Assembly: GCF_029784155.1 (NCBI RefSeq)
Contig: NC_073693.1
Span: forward strand, 144,648,843 to 144,712,842
DNA length: 64,000 bases
Direction of reading: 5' to 3'
Origin: Uranotaenia lowii
Lineage: Eukaryota > Arthropoda > Insecta > Diptera > Culicidae
A model generated the notes under the pieces. The model was not told where the DNA came from and made no database searches. It saw nothing but the letters and a program-made list of their open reading frames with translations. Positions within the stretch are counted from its first letter, which is position 1. Each line of letters opens with the position of its first letter. The translations under genes were made by a program, and so were the position numbers. Shown here piece by piece: positions 32,285-44,510 of the stretch.

Positions 32285-32501
32285 TATATATATATAGGTA
32301 ACTTGTTGAAAAAAATCGTTTTGGACGTAAAAATAAAAGAAAAAAACAACACAGTTTATATTTTTTATTTGGGAAATTAAGTGAATAGATCCGGGGTTTT
32401 TCAATGAATTTCAGCCAACCGGGCCGATCTGGACATTTCCCAAATTTTCTATTAAATATCCGCGCAAACCCAAATAAAACTGGGTAATCTGACAATCTTA
32501 A
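32285..32501. mobile_element. Fragment of the hAT-like CCGGGCAA element family
   Basis: The sequence matches the right part of the element at 55583-56035: shared minus-strand words include ccggttggctg/ccggttg-type, atatccgcgcaaaccc versus atatccgggcaaaccc, and the terminus ctgacaatctta versus ctggcaagctta. Only one end is recognisable. Confidence 0.6.
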
Positions 32502-34029
32502 TTAAGATGCTTTAAAATCATGAAAGAAGGAAGTGGATCGGTCATGTTAGCCAGCATGGTTCCCATCGATCGATCTGTTCGTTTATAGCCTAACGATTTC
32601 CCATAACTCACCACTACTCTCTTAAAAACATGCTCAAACATTCCCTCCACCAAACCTGGATGGGAATCATGACGACAGGCAAATAACGTACATACTGACT
32701 ACTTTCTATTTTATTTGCTATTGCTCTGTATCACAAAGAACTAACGAGAAAGAAATAAAGGGGAGAAAAATAAATATGGCAGGAAACGACAAACTTCGTC
32801 CCATTTCCGCTGATTTATTTCCGATCATTAGGGGGGAGCAAGCACAAAATAAACTGGCCTATAGTGGGAAACAGTCGTGCTCGACAGTTCAGCATCCGAC
32901 ATCATATGCCTATGTTTGTCCTACATGTTAGCATGTTCTACGTGCTGCTCATGGATCCAGTCATGCTTGCAAAATACAATTGCCAAACATAGAAATCGCC
33001 GACAAATCATCTACAATGGTTGTGTTGGGACTAATAGATAGGCGAGGGTGGTACGGACAGCCAAATTAATAATTGTTAATTTGTACCAGAGTGACGTTTT
33101 TATCGACCGGGAAGTTGAGCGGCTTGAGGGTTGTGTGATTTTGCCGAGATTTTTGATAGAATATAGATTCTTTCTATACTTTGGCTATTATTTTCAAAGG
33201 TCATAACTGAATGCCAATCAACTTTCATGACTTTCAACTGAATTTCACCAGCATCCCATTTCGTTGAAAAGATTTTCCTTCGAGGCCCACCCATGTGAGA
33301 AAACAGCCTCCGCCTCACTGTGGAACTCTCTAGGACATGAGCCTGTGTCTGTGAGTGAACAATTTTCCGACTAGGCTATCGGCGGCGAGTGACGGTCGAG
33401 CAAAAAAGCAATACATAAAAACAAGAATAACCGTTTGTTAACCATCCAGCCATTCCATACTCCATCGTCGTTCTCGTCGTCGTCGTGACATGGAGATGAA
33501 ACATTCTTTCACAATGTCAACGGCAGTTCCTTGCTTGCATGCTGGAAAACAAAATCTCGGGCGGGGGAGGTCTTATAATTGAATTATAATTGAACTGATA
33601 CGACAACGGGCCAACGTCAAATGTCACGCGGTGGTGGTCTTTCGAGTTCGTTGAAGGCCGTTTTTTGTTCGATCCGAGATTTATTGGTATTGGGAGTTTA
33701 CGGTTGCATCGATTTTGATTGTCGTTTGAATTTATCAACTTCTGGTATATGGAATCTTTTAATTCGAATATTTTGTAGAAATGGGCTGCATATTCGGGAT
33801 TAAATATCATTTAAGAGAGCTTGTTTTTTCTCTTCATCCTTGAAATGAGTCGATTCCTTTTATCAGTTAAAAATAAACATCGAAATTATTGTACAATATA
33901 TGAGTTCATAACTTTAAACGATCAACATATTGGGATCAAGCACTTTTTGTTTTTTAAACGTTTTATACTATCGTTGAAGAAATACCTTTTTAAAATATCA
34001 AACTATTTCGATAATAACTATCATCTACA
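32502..34029. other. Unique sequence, no gene recognised
   Basis: Includes 32700-33400, which looks single-copy and less AT-rich. Short frames of 60-97 codons on both strands (for example 33517-33810) lack family motifs. A TCGTCG run lies at 33467-33487. Confidence 0.35.
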
Positions 34030-36700
34030 ATGAAATGCGGTAGGGACCTAGATAAAAAGTATTTGGAACGAACACTAGAAATGATAGCTCATGCCGTTAA
34101 CAACGCTACTGCGAATCGAAATTTCTACCAAATAAGTGAAAGTTTCTAACAATATGATTACTTAAAGTCGGATAAAATCGGATATGATGAAAAGTCTACC
34201 ATGTTTGCAGATTCTGAAGAAGATTTCCCTCCCGTGCACAATGGGATAATTCCATACAATGAGGATTCGATGTTTCTGACCTTTTGTAAATGTTGAACAT
34301 TCATTAAGAAAAATAATATTTTAAGTCATATTGTAAAACTACACAACTTTCACTCACTATTTTGAACTTTAATGGTACTTTTTGAGTTTTTTCTTTCAAA
34401 AATTGCATGTTTTCAGAGCTCAATAATTCTGAAAGTGGCAAACAAATCAAAACAAAAATGAATTCATCAAAAAAGGCAATCTTTAAGCTTTCATGGACAT
34501 TTTTACAATTGTCACAACTCTCTCATACAAAGTTGATCTTAAAACTCGCTTCGATAAAAGCTAAACGAGTTTTTCGTTTTTTGAGGTAAGTTTTTGAAAA
34601 AATGTCTTCAAAACATGTTGTTTCAAAAGATAGAGATTTGACGTCTTCAACAAAGTTTTTTTTTTAAATGTAATGATCTACAACTTATTTGAAAACGTAA
34701 TAGTGATAAAATTATACAAATACATAAAATGATAGAAAAATTATCTTACTTATAGGTGAATTGATCAGAAAAATTTTAACGATAAAAATGCGCATTTTGA
34801 AATGATGAAACCTTGTGGAACATACCATAAAGATTATTTGACATTAAGGCCTTTAAAAAGCCCACGATCACGTTTTTGCGAGTTTCAGACCAATGTGCAG
34901 GCCACCCTTAAATATGAGAAAAATTTAATGAATGATCGATGAAATACTAATGATTTAAAACAAGATTTCTTTTGACTTTTTGCTCCCATATGTTTTTTCG
35001 ATGCCTTTTGGGTCACAAAGCATCAGTGTAAAATTTGAGATGATTTGGTTGATTCCTGAGTTAGCGCAACGCGTTTCAATTTTGTATGGAAATTTGTATG
35101 GAAGAAGAAATTTCTGCACATTAAATAATCCAGAAAATTCAAATAAGCTTGAAATGAAGTCGGTGTTTGATTTTTGGTTTTCACTATTCTTAAGCTTCAT
35201 TTTTTACTTACATGACAAGCAGTTAAGAATTTAATGAAAAAAGTAATAACAATTTCAAAATGAAAAATTTGAATCCATTGAAAAGTATTTAAAAATTGCG
35301 AATTTTGCTTGCTAAAGCTGGTTAAGGATAGCATGAAATGTTTTTGCAATCAATAAATTCTCTGGCAATGCAAAGCAGTTTTTTGAGATTATTTATTTCC
35401 ATCCTACGGTTACACAGCTTGCAAATAAGCAGGAAAAAACGCAAAAATTAAAAAAAAAAACTTTGAAAAATATTTTTTTATAACATCGAATAACTTTTCT
35501 GGGGTATAAGTTAGGTTTTTGCTTTGTTCGCATGAATAGTACTGCAAGAATCGAGAAATCTTGTTCATCCAAAGTTAATTTTTTTGGATCTCTTTGTACA
35601 TCTCTGGCGATTTTTGAATGAAAATTTTTGTTTTACTATATAAATTTCCATACAAAATTAAAACTCGTTGCGCTAACTCAGGACGAATTGGATCGCTTCC
35701 AAAATTTTTATTGCTATTTCTGGCAGCAAAAACAACCAAAAAATGTTATTGGATGTAAAAATGGATGGAATTTGAAATTTCCATACAAAGCTTGCAGCGG
35801 TCTAATGGGTCATATTTGATACATTATTATCAATTCCGACAGTCAATATCTGAAGTCTGTAAAATCAGTGCACTATGAGCAAAATCAGGATAATATCTGT
35901 GTCTGAGCTATACCTTGACCATGGGTCAAAAGTCTGTGTTTTACAGACAAATCAGGGCACCTGGCAACCCAGATTTCATGTGAGCGAACAGCTTTGTTGT
36001 TCTCTCTGCGACAAGCAGTGCATCCAGATTGCTAAAAATCAGATGGTGTGTTATGAAAATTCTAGCACTATGCTCTTTGCGCCATCTTCATTCCGAGGGC
36101 GAGAAGTTATTTTTGCGTGTTTTCATCTGGGAGGTTTTGCCCCCTTCAAATTTCATCGCAAACAATCATGCCTATAATAATTCCGGGATCGAAAAAGAGC
36201 AAAATGAAATTATGCTTATTTTTAAGGAGTTTAGGAACGTAGTCAGGAATATGATTAGATACAGGAAAATAGGCAACGTATTATATCTTCTGAAACTTCA
36301 AATCCTTTTTTTTTCTCAGAAAAGAGGTCTTGGCGTATTGGTCCTTTTCAAACATCGATATCGAATTGTCCATCGAGAATAGCAGCAAATTTTGCCACTG
36401 GCAACGGTTGTATTCGTTGAGAGCAAAAATTTGTGCTCATTTGCATTCTTCAGTATGTTCAAATAAGAAGGGGCGAATATCGCCTATTTCTTATAATATT
36501 TATCGCCTGAACCAAAAAAATATTTAGCTGTTTTCTCGAGCTTTATACGATTATGTTAAGATGTATATGAAACGTATAACAAAGTTCCTCACCTACAAAA
36601 ATATTTGCTGGATCATACTAAATAAATCAGCATTTTTTTTTCGAGTCAAAGCATTCGATACACATCACACATACACATACTTTCATTTCCTCAGTTATAC
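34030..36700. repeat. Interrupted copy of the repeat at 52150-52760
   Basis: 34030-34250 aligns with 52170-52345 (gcgaatcgaaatttctaccaa versus gcgaatcgtaattcctaccaa, catgtttgca). The alignment resumes at about 35965-36660 with 52350-52740 (ttgttgttctctctgcga, aacggttgtattc versus aacggtttgcatgc, atgtatatgaaacgtata). The 1.7 kb between (about 34250-35960) is extra. It contains an inverted pair of about 40 bp (35058-35097 and 35644-35684) centred on gagttagcgcaacg, so it is probably an inserted inverted-repeat element whose ends I could not fix. Confidence 0.55.
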
Positions 36701-37535
36701 TCTGCAATTTAGGAAATCTCGTTTCGGTTTTGGTCCACACACCTAAAGAAGAGCTTGAAACATTTTAATGCCGCTTGGCGCTATCTCCATGACAAAAATG
36801 TGCAGAAATATTCATTGAACCAAAGATGATATGATTGAAAAAGCACTTCTGGCATGAGGACTCGAGCTTCCGTGCAGAACTATGCATGACCACTATATTC
36901 AAGCAAAACAAGAAAAAAATTTCATGGGATACAGACACGAATGACATAAGAATGGTAAAATGTCTTTAATAAAAATAATTATAATGATTTCATGGGATCT
37001 TCATCCTATTGGATTTTTATTCCCCGAATAATGAAAATTTAAAAGAAATTCCGTGAAGTAGTGTGACTTTCATTCGCAACTACTTTTCACCTTCATCTTG
37101 CCAATTTACAGTTTAACCAGTTTACTACCTGAGCCAGCTGGAAGGTTAATTGTCATGTCTTTTGCAATTAGAATTTCCGCCAGCCCTTTACCTGTAAACA
37201 AACAAACTACATATTCTAAATCAAACATTTGCGCCTTTTAGTTTGTTTAAATCGAGTTCCATAAAATTGATTTTATCTCTGTCTTCATTTCGAGTTATAA
37301 ACAAACGATCCGTTACCTCCAATATGTCATACAAAACGGCAAATCAAAATTAACGGAAGCTTTATAAAAATTTTAAAAAAATATAGTTAAGCGACAAGAA
37401 TTAATCATAGATAAAGTAATTCAAAATGGAAATTCCAAAAAGAATTTTTTTTTCTAATTATAGACACTTTACCACGATTCTGGAGTTCATGTCTTGGAAA
37501 TTCAAAAATGATTAATTATTAATTATTCCTAGTTA
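36701..37535. other. AT-rich sequence, nothing recognised
   Basis: No coding frame with motifs, no repeat terminus seen before the TA-flanked element at 37538. Confidence 0.4.
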
Positions 37536-37537
37536 TA

Positions 37538-38061
37538 CAGTACCGTTCATAATTGTATAGAAATTGGAAGCAGGCGCACTGTCACTTCGACTTTCAACTT
37601 CCATAACTTTTGGCTCTTACAATAATATTTTATTGTCAAATTTTCTGCGGAAGGTAGATCAACCATCTCACTATTATATAACAATATTTGAGCTTTTTAA
37701 AGTTTGTATAGCCTGAGATACAGTAATTCTACGAAAATCCGACGATTTGGACTTTTACCAATCCAACTGCAATATCTCAGAAACTACGTTATGTTTTTTA
37801 TTGCAATTTGTCAGGGTGATTGTTGAAATATAAAGCTAGCAAGTCTGAAGTTATTGATAAGTTCTATCGATGGGATCAAACGTTACGCGAGGTACAAAGT
37901 TTCAGGCATGAACCTAAAAAAAATTCTATAGAATTTTGGACGAATGTTGCCATTGGAAAACCATATTTTACATTCTACAACCAGTAAAAAAATTATGGAA
38001 GTTCAAAGCCGAAGTGACAGTGCGCCTGCTTCCAACTTCTATTCAATTATGAACAGTACTA
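37538..38061. mobile_element. Tc1/mariner-type MITE with long terminal inverted repeats
   Basis: The left end starts CAGTACCGTTCATAATTG and the right end is its inverted counterpart over about 73 bp with few mismatches, both containing ggaagcaggcgcactgtcac. TA borders both ends (37536-37537 and 38062-38063). The 524-bp body has no transposase; a 93-codon frame crossing the right end is chance. CAGT termini with TA target sites are typical of the Tc1/mariner superfamily. Confidence 0.88.
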
Positions 38062-38063
38062 TA

Positions 38064-39418
38064 TGTAAATATTTTTTTTGTGTTTTGGATTATCACTTAT
38101 TTTGCTACAGTAGAAATTTAGGGAATAATAAAAATATTTCATTTCAAAATAAACACACATGCCATTCGGAACCTGAGATGAATTTTCATTTAATTTTTGT
38201 TAATAAAAAATCACATGATGCTTAATGTGCACTCAACTTTCTTGTTAATTTAAAGTAAATGTGCTGAAATTTTGTTTTCTCTTCAATAATAAATTTTTGT
38301 TAAATTTTGGTTTTAAGTTCACGTGCACAAACCAATGATGGGAAAACCATAAAAAATATATCGCAATTCTGTTACACACATTTGTCTCAATCAATAAAAA
38401 AAAATCAATTTGACCTATGACCTAAGATATTTCTATGTAAAATTTTCTTTTCCTTAACTTTTAGTTAGCAAAATATTTTTTTTAAAAGTTAAGCAGTTCT
38501 TTTTCTATTGTGACCGATTGAATTTAAAATCTTTTTCTTTAAAAACACTTCATACCGATCCAAACCTATCTTTTGAAATAATTAAATAAGGAAGGTGGCT
38601 GAAACAAATATGAATTTTTTCTTTTGTCACCCCCCCCCCCCACCCCCCTTCGAAATTTTCAAAAAATCCGAAGGGGGAAATAAATAAAGGTTGTAGTTAT
38701 GTATGTAAATTTCGATAAAAAAAATCCATCATCTGAAAAATTACAAGACCAAAAAACAAATTTAAGAATATGGAAGTATAGTATGCAGCAACAATATATA
38801 GTATGCAATTTTATTGCATACAAGCTTCCATTCATTCCAATATATTTGTTTTTCGCTTTATTTTTTATAGTTTACCCCCCCCCCCCCCCCCCCTCGCGAT
38901 GTTCCAACTCCGAGTGACAAAAGAAGGATTTGAAATTTGTTCCGGCCGAATTGAAAGTAATTACTCCGCTCCATACTTTGTTCAGAAATATTTAGTAGAA
39001 GTATGGAATGGAAATATTTTCTTAAACCCCTTTTTGTTTGTTCGTTTGCTGATTCACTAAAATATTTATGGTTCAAGAAAAGAAATAAATATTTTGTTTA
39101 TTATAACTGGCATCCCTGATCAAGTCGAGTCCGGAACACACGCTATTCATTAGTGCTTCCATTTTGTCCGCTAGAGGACGCTAATGGTGTCGCTTTCTCT
39201 TTGTATGAGGAAAATAAGTGTGGTGAATATTGGTTTCAATTATATTTGATTTTACCCGGGCAGTATCCAGGTTAATACCACGTATTATAATAACTTTTCA
39301 CCTTTCAATCATTATCGCGTAAATTTTAAATTTTGAAAAAATAGGTCGGATAGTACATTTAGTACGGATAGTACATTTTACAGGCAGCAAAACGCTGTCA
39401 AAATTTCGAATGTCCGAT
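38064..39418. other. AT-rich DNA with two long C tracts
   Basis: C-runs occur at 38630-38648 and about 38875-38893, both next to gtcac or gtttac words like those beside the G/C tracts at 8882 and 11887. No gene is recognised. A short repeat ggatagtacattt occurs twice near 39350-39380. Confidence 0.4.
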
Positions 39419-39420
39419 TA

Positions 39421-40335
39421 GGGGAGGAGCGGGCTATATGCGCCCATTAAGCAGAACACTGATTTAATCAAATATCACTTCGAATATGTGTACAAAAACT
39501 ATATACACGTGTGCAGGCATCTGTTTTCTATACAATGGAGTAATTTTTATGTTAAAATTTTCTTCTGTTTCCAAGAAAACGAATTTATTGTAAGTGTTGT
39601 CTAAAATGCCGAACCTCAAACCGTGCGGGCTAAATGCGCCTATTTATGTTTTGAACAAAATTTATGTTTTTTGGGCAATATTTCCGTATAATTTCATTGA
39701 AACTGCTAGAAAGTAATAATTTCCGTACGAAAAAGCTGAAGTTTGATAAAAATTCATGTATATTATAATTTAATGAAATAAAACAAAAGTTAGGGTTGCC
39801 ATACTATGGAGGCAGTTCATCCATGAGAAAAACTTTATCAAATCTGCTTTTATATCTTCAATTCTCTCTTAAGATGTTATTTAGAGCTTAGATTTGAAGG
39901 TTCAATGATAAAAATCAATTATTTATTCTATTTAACCTGTTATTTTAGGATGGAGGCATTTTACAAACATGATGGGAGCATACAAAAACACTCTATTATG
40001 CCACTATATAATCATTATTAAACCTCCACAAAAGCTGAAATATGTTTAAATTCTTAAGTTCATTTGAATAAGAAATAAAAATCATCCTAGTTTTTGTTTT
40101 AAGCTTCTCTACGTATAAATTTTAAAAGTCGAAATATTACATCAAAATGTATCAAAACCTTGTATGATTTTATAAATTTTTTGGAGTTTGTAAAATCATA
40201 AAATTCTTTCTTGCCTTATGTTCTAAGCGTATGACCCTCAAAATGCATTGGTCAGATAAGCTGTCGAGTCAGCCATTTCATCAAACAGCCGTAGGGTCAT
40301 TTAACCCGATAGGCCCATTTAGGAAACCTTTCCCC
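39421..40335 (+). mobile_element. Inverted-repeat element, copy (B) of the GGGGAGGAGCGGGC family
   Basis: The left end GGGGAGGAGCGGGCTATATG and the right end ...GGAAACCTTTCCCC share an inverted GGGGA core and are bordered by TA (39419-39420 and 40336-40337). The 915-bp body aligns with the minus strand of 21870-22513 over most of its first 650 bp. The phrase gcgcc-tat next to each end is repeated internally. There is no ORF of note. It lacks long perfect terminal repeats, so superfamily placement is open. Confidence 0.65.
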
Positions 40336-40513
40336 TACTAGGAAATAAGCTATTAGCAAAAGAAAGTGTCCCATCCCTGAAAGAACTTAGCTTTACTAGG
40401 CTGAAGCATTGAATGTAGCTTTTAAACCATTCTTTGTGTTTGACCATTTATGATACTTTTATCAATATTGTAATAAAATTTTCCTTTCCATATGATGAAG
40501 AATGCATCATGCA

Positions 40514-40660
40514 ATTTTTTGTTGTTGAAATTGCTGTTGTTGTTGAAATTTTCATTGGTCTGTAAATTATAAACCATTTTTCCTCCCTATTTTTGAAAGT
40601 AAAACCTTTTTTAAAAAAAACTGTAGTTGTTTAAATTGGACCAATCAACAGTACAGGGTT
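40514..40660. repeat. 147-bp direct repeat, left copy, flanking the LOA element
   Basis: Base-for-base identical by eye to 45008-45154. It lies directly against the 3' tail of the minus-strand LOA-type element. Because it is identical and sits exactly at both element ends, it is read as an unusually long target-site duplication. Confidence 0.85.
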
Positions 40661-40853
40661 CAGGTATCAGGTATCAGAATAGGGGTAGGCTTAATAGCGG
40701 CACGTTATCCAAACATACGGGAAAATTGTGCCTAGCCTTTTTTTATCCAAGATTTCATCATTTACCTGAGAAACCTGAAAAACCTATAAAAGGAAGAAAT
40801 AAATTCAATCTATTTAAGATGGCATAAAGCCTTTCCACTAGGGATTATTAGCA

Positions 40854-43800
40854 TTAAAGCTCTTTTCTACATTCGGTAAGGAATGATAGAATGTTTTTTA
40901 AGTTTAATTTCTTAAACTCAGATTCGCTTAAAGCGTAAGATCCCAGAGTACGAAAACGTAGTCTGGCAAATGAGGGACAGTTACATATAAGATGGAAGGG
41001 ATCTTCCACATCTGATTCACAACTACCACATACTGGAGATTCAGCACGCTGAATGTTGTGCATGTGATAGTTGAGTTTACAATGACCGGAGAGTGCTCTG
41101 ATCAAGATGCTGCAATGAAATTTATTTAAAGTTAATAAGTAACTCGATATGATTGGAGATGGTTTTTCTAAAAATAATTTAGTTTGACGACAAGTGTCCA
41201 ACTCTTCCCAGTATCGTTCATGCTGGTTAGAGGACCAAGTTTGAATTTGGTTTCTGAACCAACATGGTGATATTGGGACAGCCGGCTCTGGTCCGTAAAA
41301 TTCCTTTTCCGACCCAGCTCTAGCGAGTTCGTCGGCGCATTCGTTTCCAAAAATTCCCTTATGTCCGGGTACCCATAGAAGGTTTAATCCATTGCCTTCA
41401 GCAAGTTCTTCGATTGCTTTCCGGCATGCGATTACCAGTTTTGATCTAGAACTGGAAGCACTGAGTGATTTGATAGCTGCTTGGCTATCTGAACAGAAAT
41501 AAATTGTTCTGAACATAATCTTCTTTTGAAGTGCAATTTGCACTCCATACATAATAGCATATAGCTCAGCCTGAAAGACTGTACAATATTTTCCTAGAGG
41601 TTGAGCATATTCTATGTTCAACTCGTGACAGTAAATTCCTGCACCTGCACGGCCGTTTGATAATGAACCGTCAGTATAGAATACAATATGAGAGGACATT
41701 TGGTCCTCTACGAAACCTGATAACCATTCTTGAGGAGAAGGAAATTTGACTTTAAACCCCATGTAGGGAAAACTACTCGAGAGTGTTAAATCGTTTGGCG
41801 CTAGATTAAACTTGTTTAATCTAACTAATTCAGGCCACACATTTGTATGACTCGATGATCTTTCGATATTTCCTGACAGCCAGAGACCAACTGCCTGTAG
41901 ACGAAAAGCACATGAGAAGGCTTCCTGTTTTAGGAACAAGTGTAGAGGTTTGATAGAAAACAGAGCCTCTAGTGCTGCAGTAGGAGTTGTAGTGAACGAT
42001 CCGGACATCCCCAAAAGACACATTCTTTGAAGGTGATTTAGTTTAGTCCGAACTGTTGCAACTTCTCCTTTCTGCCACCACACTAGACACCCATAGGCCA
42101 GAATTGGTCTTACTATTGTGGAATAAATCCAGTGAATATGTTTAGGTTTGAGTCCCCAGTTTTTTCCGATTGCACGTCGGCATTGTCCGAAGGCCATGCA
42201 TGCTTTTTTGATTCTGAATTCGATGTGATCAGACCAGTTTAATTTGGAGTCAAGAATGACACCCAAATATTTAACTTGATTAGACACGGTGATTTCGGAA
42301 CCATAAAACAGCAGAGGGCGCACCCCGCGGGTGATACGTTTTTTAGTAAATAAAACAATGTTAGTTTTTAGAGGATTAACTGAAAGTTCTACATGAGAAC
42401 ACCATCGTTCAACAGAGCGCAGAGCTTGTTGCATTATATCAAATAATGTGCTTATGCACAAACCTCTTACCAGCAGAAGATAATCATCTGCGAATCCATA
42501 GGTTGGTATTCCACGGTCATTGAGTTTTCTCAACAAACCGTCTGCAACTAGGTTCCACAAAAGAGGTGATAGTACACCTCCCTGTGGGCAACCACGTGTG
42601 CTAACTTTTGTTATTGAAGCCTGTCTTAAAGACGAATGAAGATTCCTGTTACTTAGCATTGCGCTAATCCAGTTAGTTATAACACTAGGCACTCCATGAA
42701 GTAGTGCCGCATCCATTATTGATGTAAACGAGACATTATCAAATGCTCCTTCTATGTCTAGAAATGCTCCTAGACATGATTCTTTCTGTGAAAAACTATT
42801 TTCAATATTATGTACTACGTTGTGCAGAAGAGTTAATGTTGATTTTCCTGTTTGGTATGCATGTTGTGTCGCATTAAGCGGATGTTGGACAAGGCATTCT
42901 TGCCTGATATGATGATCAATTAAACGTTCAAGTGCTTTTAATAGAAATGAACTTAGACTAATAGGACGAAAGCTTTTGGCTTCGTCGTATGATGATCGTC
43001 CCCCTTTAGGGATGAATTTCACGGCTATCTGCCGCCAAAGTTTAGGAATATATCCATGAGCAAAACTGCTTATCATTATTTTTCTTAATATGTGTTTGAA
43101 ATGATCGAAACCTTTTTGAAGCAAAACTGGAAATAAACCGTCACTTCCAGGAGATTTGTATTGAGCAAAACCATCGATTGCCCATTTGATCGATTCTGTA
43201 GTAACTATTTTCCGAGCAAAATGCAAGGAATCTAGACTGCCAGAAAAGAACTCAGGCTCTATCGATGAATCTTGATCAACACATCCTGGAAAGTGAGTAT
43301 TGAATAGACAACTTAATGTATCTTCGTCGTTTGATGTATAATCACCACTAGGGGTTTTAAGGTATGAAACCTGATAATCTTTTGATTTGGCTAAGACTTT
43401 ATTTAACCTACTTGCTTCGTGCAAGCTTGAAATGTTTGTGCAGTAGCTCTGCCAACTTGAGCGTTCGGCAGCTCTTGTTGCTTTCCGGTAAGCTCTGCGA
43501 GCCAACTTGAAGGCATCAAAACCTTCCGTGCGCCTTCGGTTCCAAGAGCGTCTGCAGTTTTTTCGTAATTTACTGAGATTTGAGTTCCACCATGGTGTAC
43601 TGTTTTTGTTGAATTTCAACGTTCGTACGGGACACGCTTCTTCATAAGAATTTAAAATAATTTCGGTGGTTTTTGCAACCACTTCATCCAACTCAGAAGG
43701 AGTAGTAATTTCAGGTGTATATCCATGAAATTTAATAGCAATATGCTCCAAATAAAGGTCCCAATTAGTTGTTCTTGGATTTCTGAATGTAATTGTTTCT

Positions 43801-44510
43801 AAAAACTCACCTGAGTGTTCAAAATAGATAAACCTGTGGTCAGAAATCGATTCTTCGTTAGGCACATGCCAATTTGAAATTTCCTGAGAAATTGTTCTAG
43901 AACAAAGTGTGATGTCAATCACCTCTTCTCTGTCACACCTAACAAAAGTTGGTTTATTTCCTACATTTAGAATTTCTAAATCAGTGCTGCTTAAATATTC
44001 CATTAAATTTGAGCCTCTCAGATTGATATCTGAGCTACCCCATACAAAATGATGAGCATTGGCATCACAGCCAATTACAAGAGGTGTATTTTGTGATTCA
44101 CAGAATGAAATGACATTTTTTAAATCATCCGTAGGGGATGATTGTTCATATGGTAAGTATGCTGAACAGTAGACGTATTTTCTATCAGGCAGCGAAACCT
44201 GAACGACGCAAATATCTCTTGTTGTTAGATTGGGTATAAGTGTTGCATTTAAAGAATTGTTTATCAATATACATGCACGAGGCATTATTCGGGCATTAGT
44301 CATTCCAATTACACTGAACACAGTAAAGTTTGGTTTGAGCAAATTCCCTAAGTAAAAAGTTCCATTTCGGAAATAGGGTTCTTGCACCAAGGCGATTGAT
44401 GCAGTTCCATTAAGGATTAAACGACATAAGTTAAGTGTAGCGGTTCTTTTGTGCTGCAGATTTATCTGTGCAACCTTAATAGAAAGCATTTCTATCAAAG
44501 AATTCCACAC
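40854..44510 (-). CDS. LOA-type polyprotein: endonuclease, reverse transcriptase, RNase H (1218 aa)
   Basis: A multifunctional enzyme that nicks target DNA and copies the element RNA there. APE endonuclease, about residues 10-235: INLQHKR, VQEPYF, GCDANAHHFVWGSS, SDHRFIYF. Reverse transcriptase, about 450-760: YKSPGSDGLFP, KSFRPISL, GCPQGGVLSP and catalytic YGFADDYLLL near residue 672. RNase H, about 940-1075, keeps all four acidic positions (FYTDGSLS, AELYAI, CSDSQAAI, NECADELA). A C-terminal zinc motif CGSC...H...C follows. No stop or frameshift interrupts it, so it is the only undamaged large ORF in the window. The first methionine (44508-44510) is five codons before a recognisable start of homology; the methionine at residue 8 is an alternative. 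Expression is not shown. Confidence 0.92.
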   Translation of the reverse strand: MWNSLIEMLSIKVAQINLQHKRTATLNLCRLILNGTASIALVQEPYFRNGTFYLGNLLKPNFTVFSVIGMTNARIMPRACILINNSLNATLIPNLTTRDICVVQVSLPDRKYVYCSAYLPYEQSSPTDDLKNVISFCESQNTPLVIGCDANAHHFVWGSSDINLRGSNLMEYLSSTDLEILNVGNKPTFVRCDREEVIDITLCSRTISQEISNWHVPNEESISDHRFIYFEHSGEFLETITFRNPRTTNWDLYLEHIAIKFHGYTPEITTPSELDEVVAKTTEIILNSYEEACPVRTLKFNKNSTPWWNSNLSKLRKNCRRSWNRRRTEGFDAFKLARRAYRKATRAAERSSWQSYCTNISSLHEASRLNKVLAKSKDYQVSYLKTPSGDYTSNDEDTLSCLFNTHFPGCVDQDSSIEPEFFSGSLDSLHFARKIVTTESIKWAIDGFAQYKSPGSDGLFPVLLQKGFDHFKHILRKIMISSFAHGYIPKLWRQIAVKFIPKGGRSSYDEAKSFRPISLSSFLLKALERLIDHHIRQECLVQHPLNATQHAYQTGKSTLTLLHNVVHNIENSFSQKESCLGAFLDIEGAFDNVSFTSIMDAALLHGVPSVITNWISAMLSNRNLHSSLRQASITKVSTRGCPQGGVLSPLLWNLVADGLLRKLNDRGIPTYGFADDYLLLVRGLCISTLFDIMQQALRSVERWCSHVELSVNPLKTNIVLFTKKRITRGVRPLLFYGSEITVSNQVKYLGVILDSKLNWSDHIEFRIKKACMAFGQCRRAIGKNWGLKPKHIHWIYSTIVRPILAYGCLVWWQKGEVATVRTKLNHLQRMCLLGMSGSFTTTPTAALEALFSIKPLHLFLKQEAFSCAFRLQAVGLWLSGNIERSSSHTNVWPELVRLNKFNLAPNDLTLSSSFPYMGFKVKFPSPQEWLSGFVEDQMSSHIVFYTDGSLSNGRAGAGIYCHELNIEYAQPLGKYCTVFQAELYAIMYGVQIALQKKIMFRTIYFCSDSQAAIKSLSASSSRSKLVIACRKAIEELAEGNGLNLLWVPGHKGIFGNECADELARAGSEKEFYGPEPAVPISPCWFRNQIQTWSSNQHERYWEELDTCRQTKLFLEKPSPIISSYLLTLNKFHCSILIRALSGHCKLNYHMHNIQRAESPVCGSCESDVEDPFHLICNCPSFARLRFRTLGSYALSESEFKKLNLKNILSFLTECRKEL

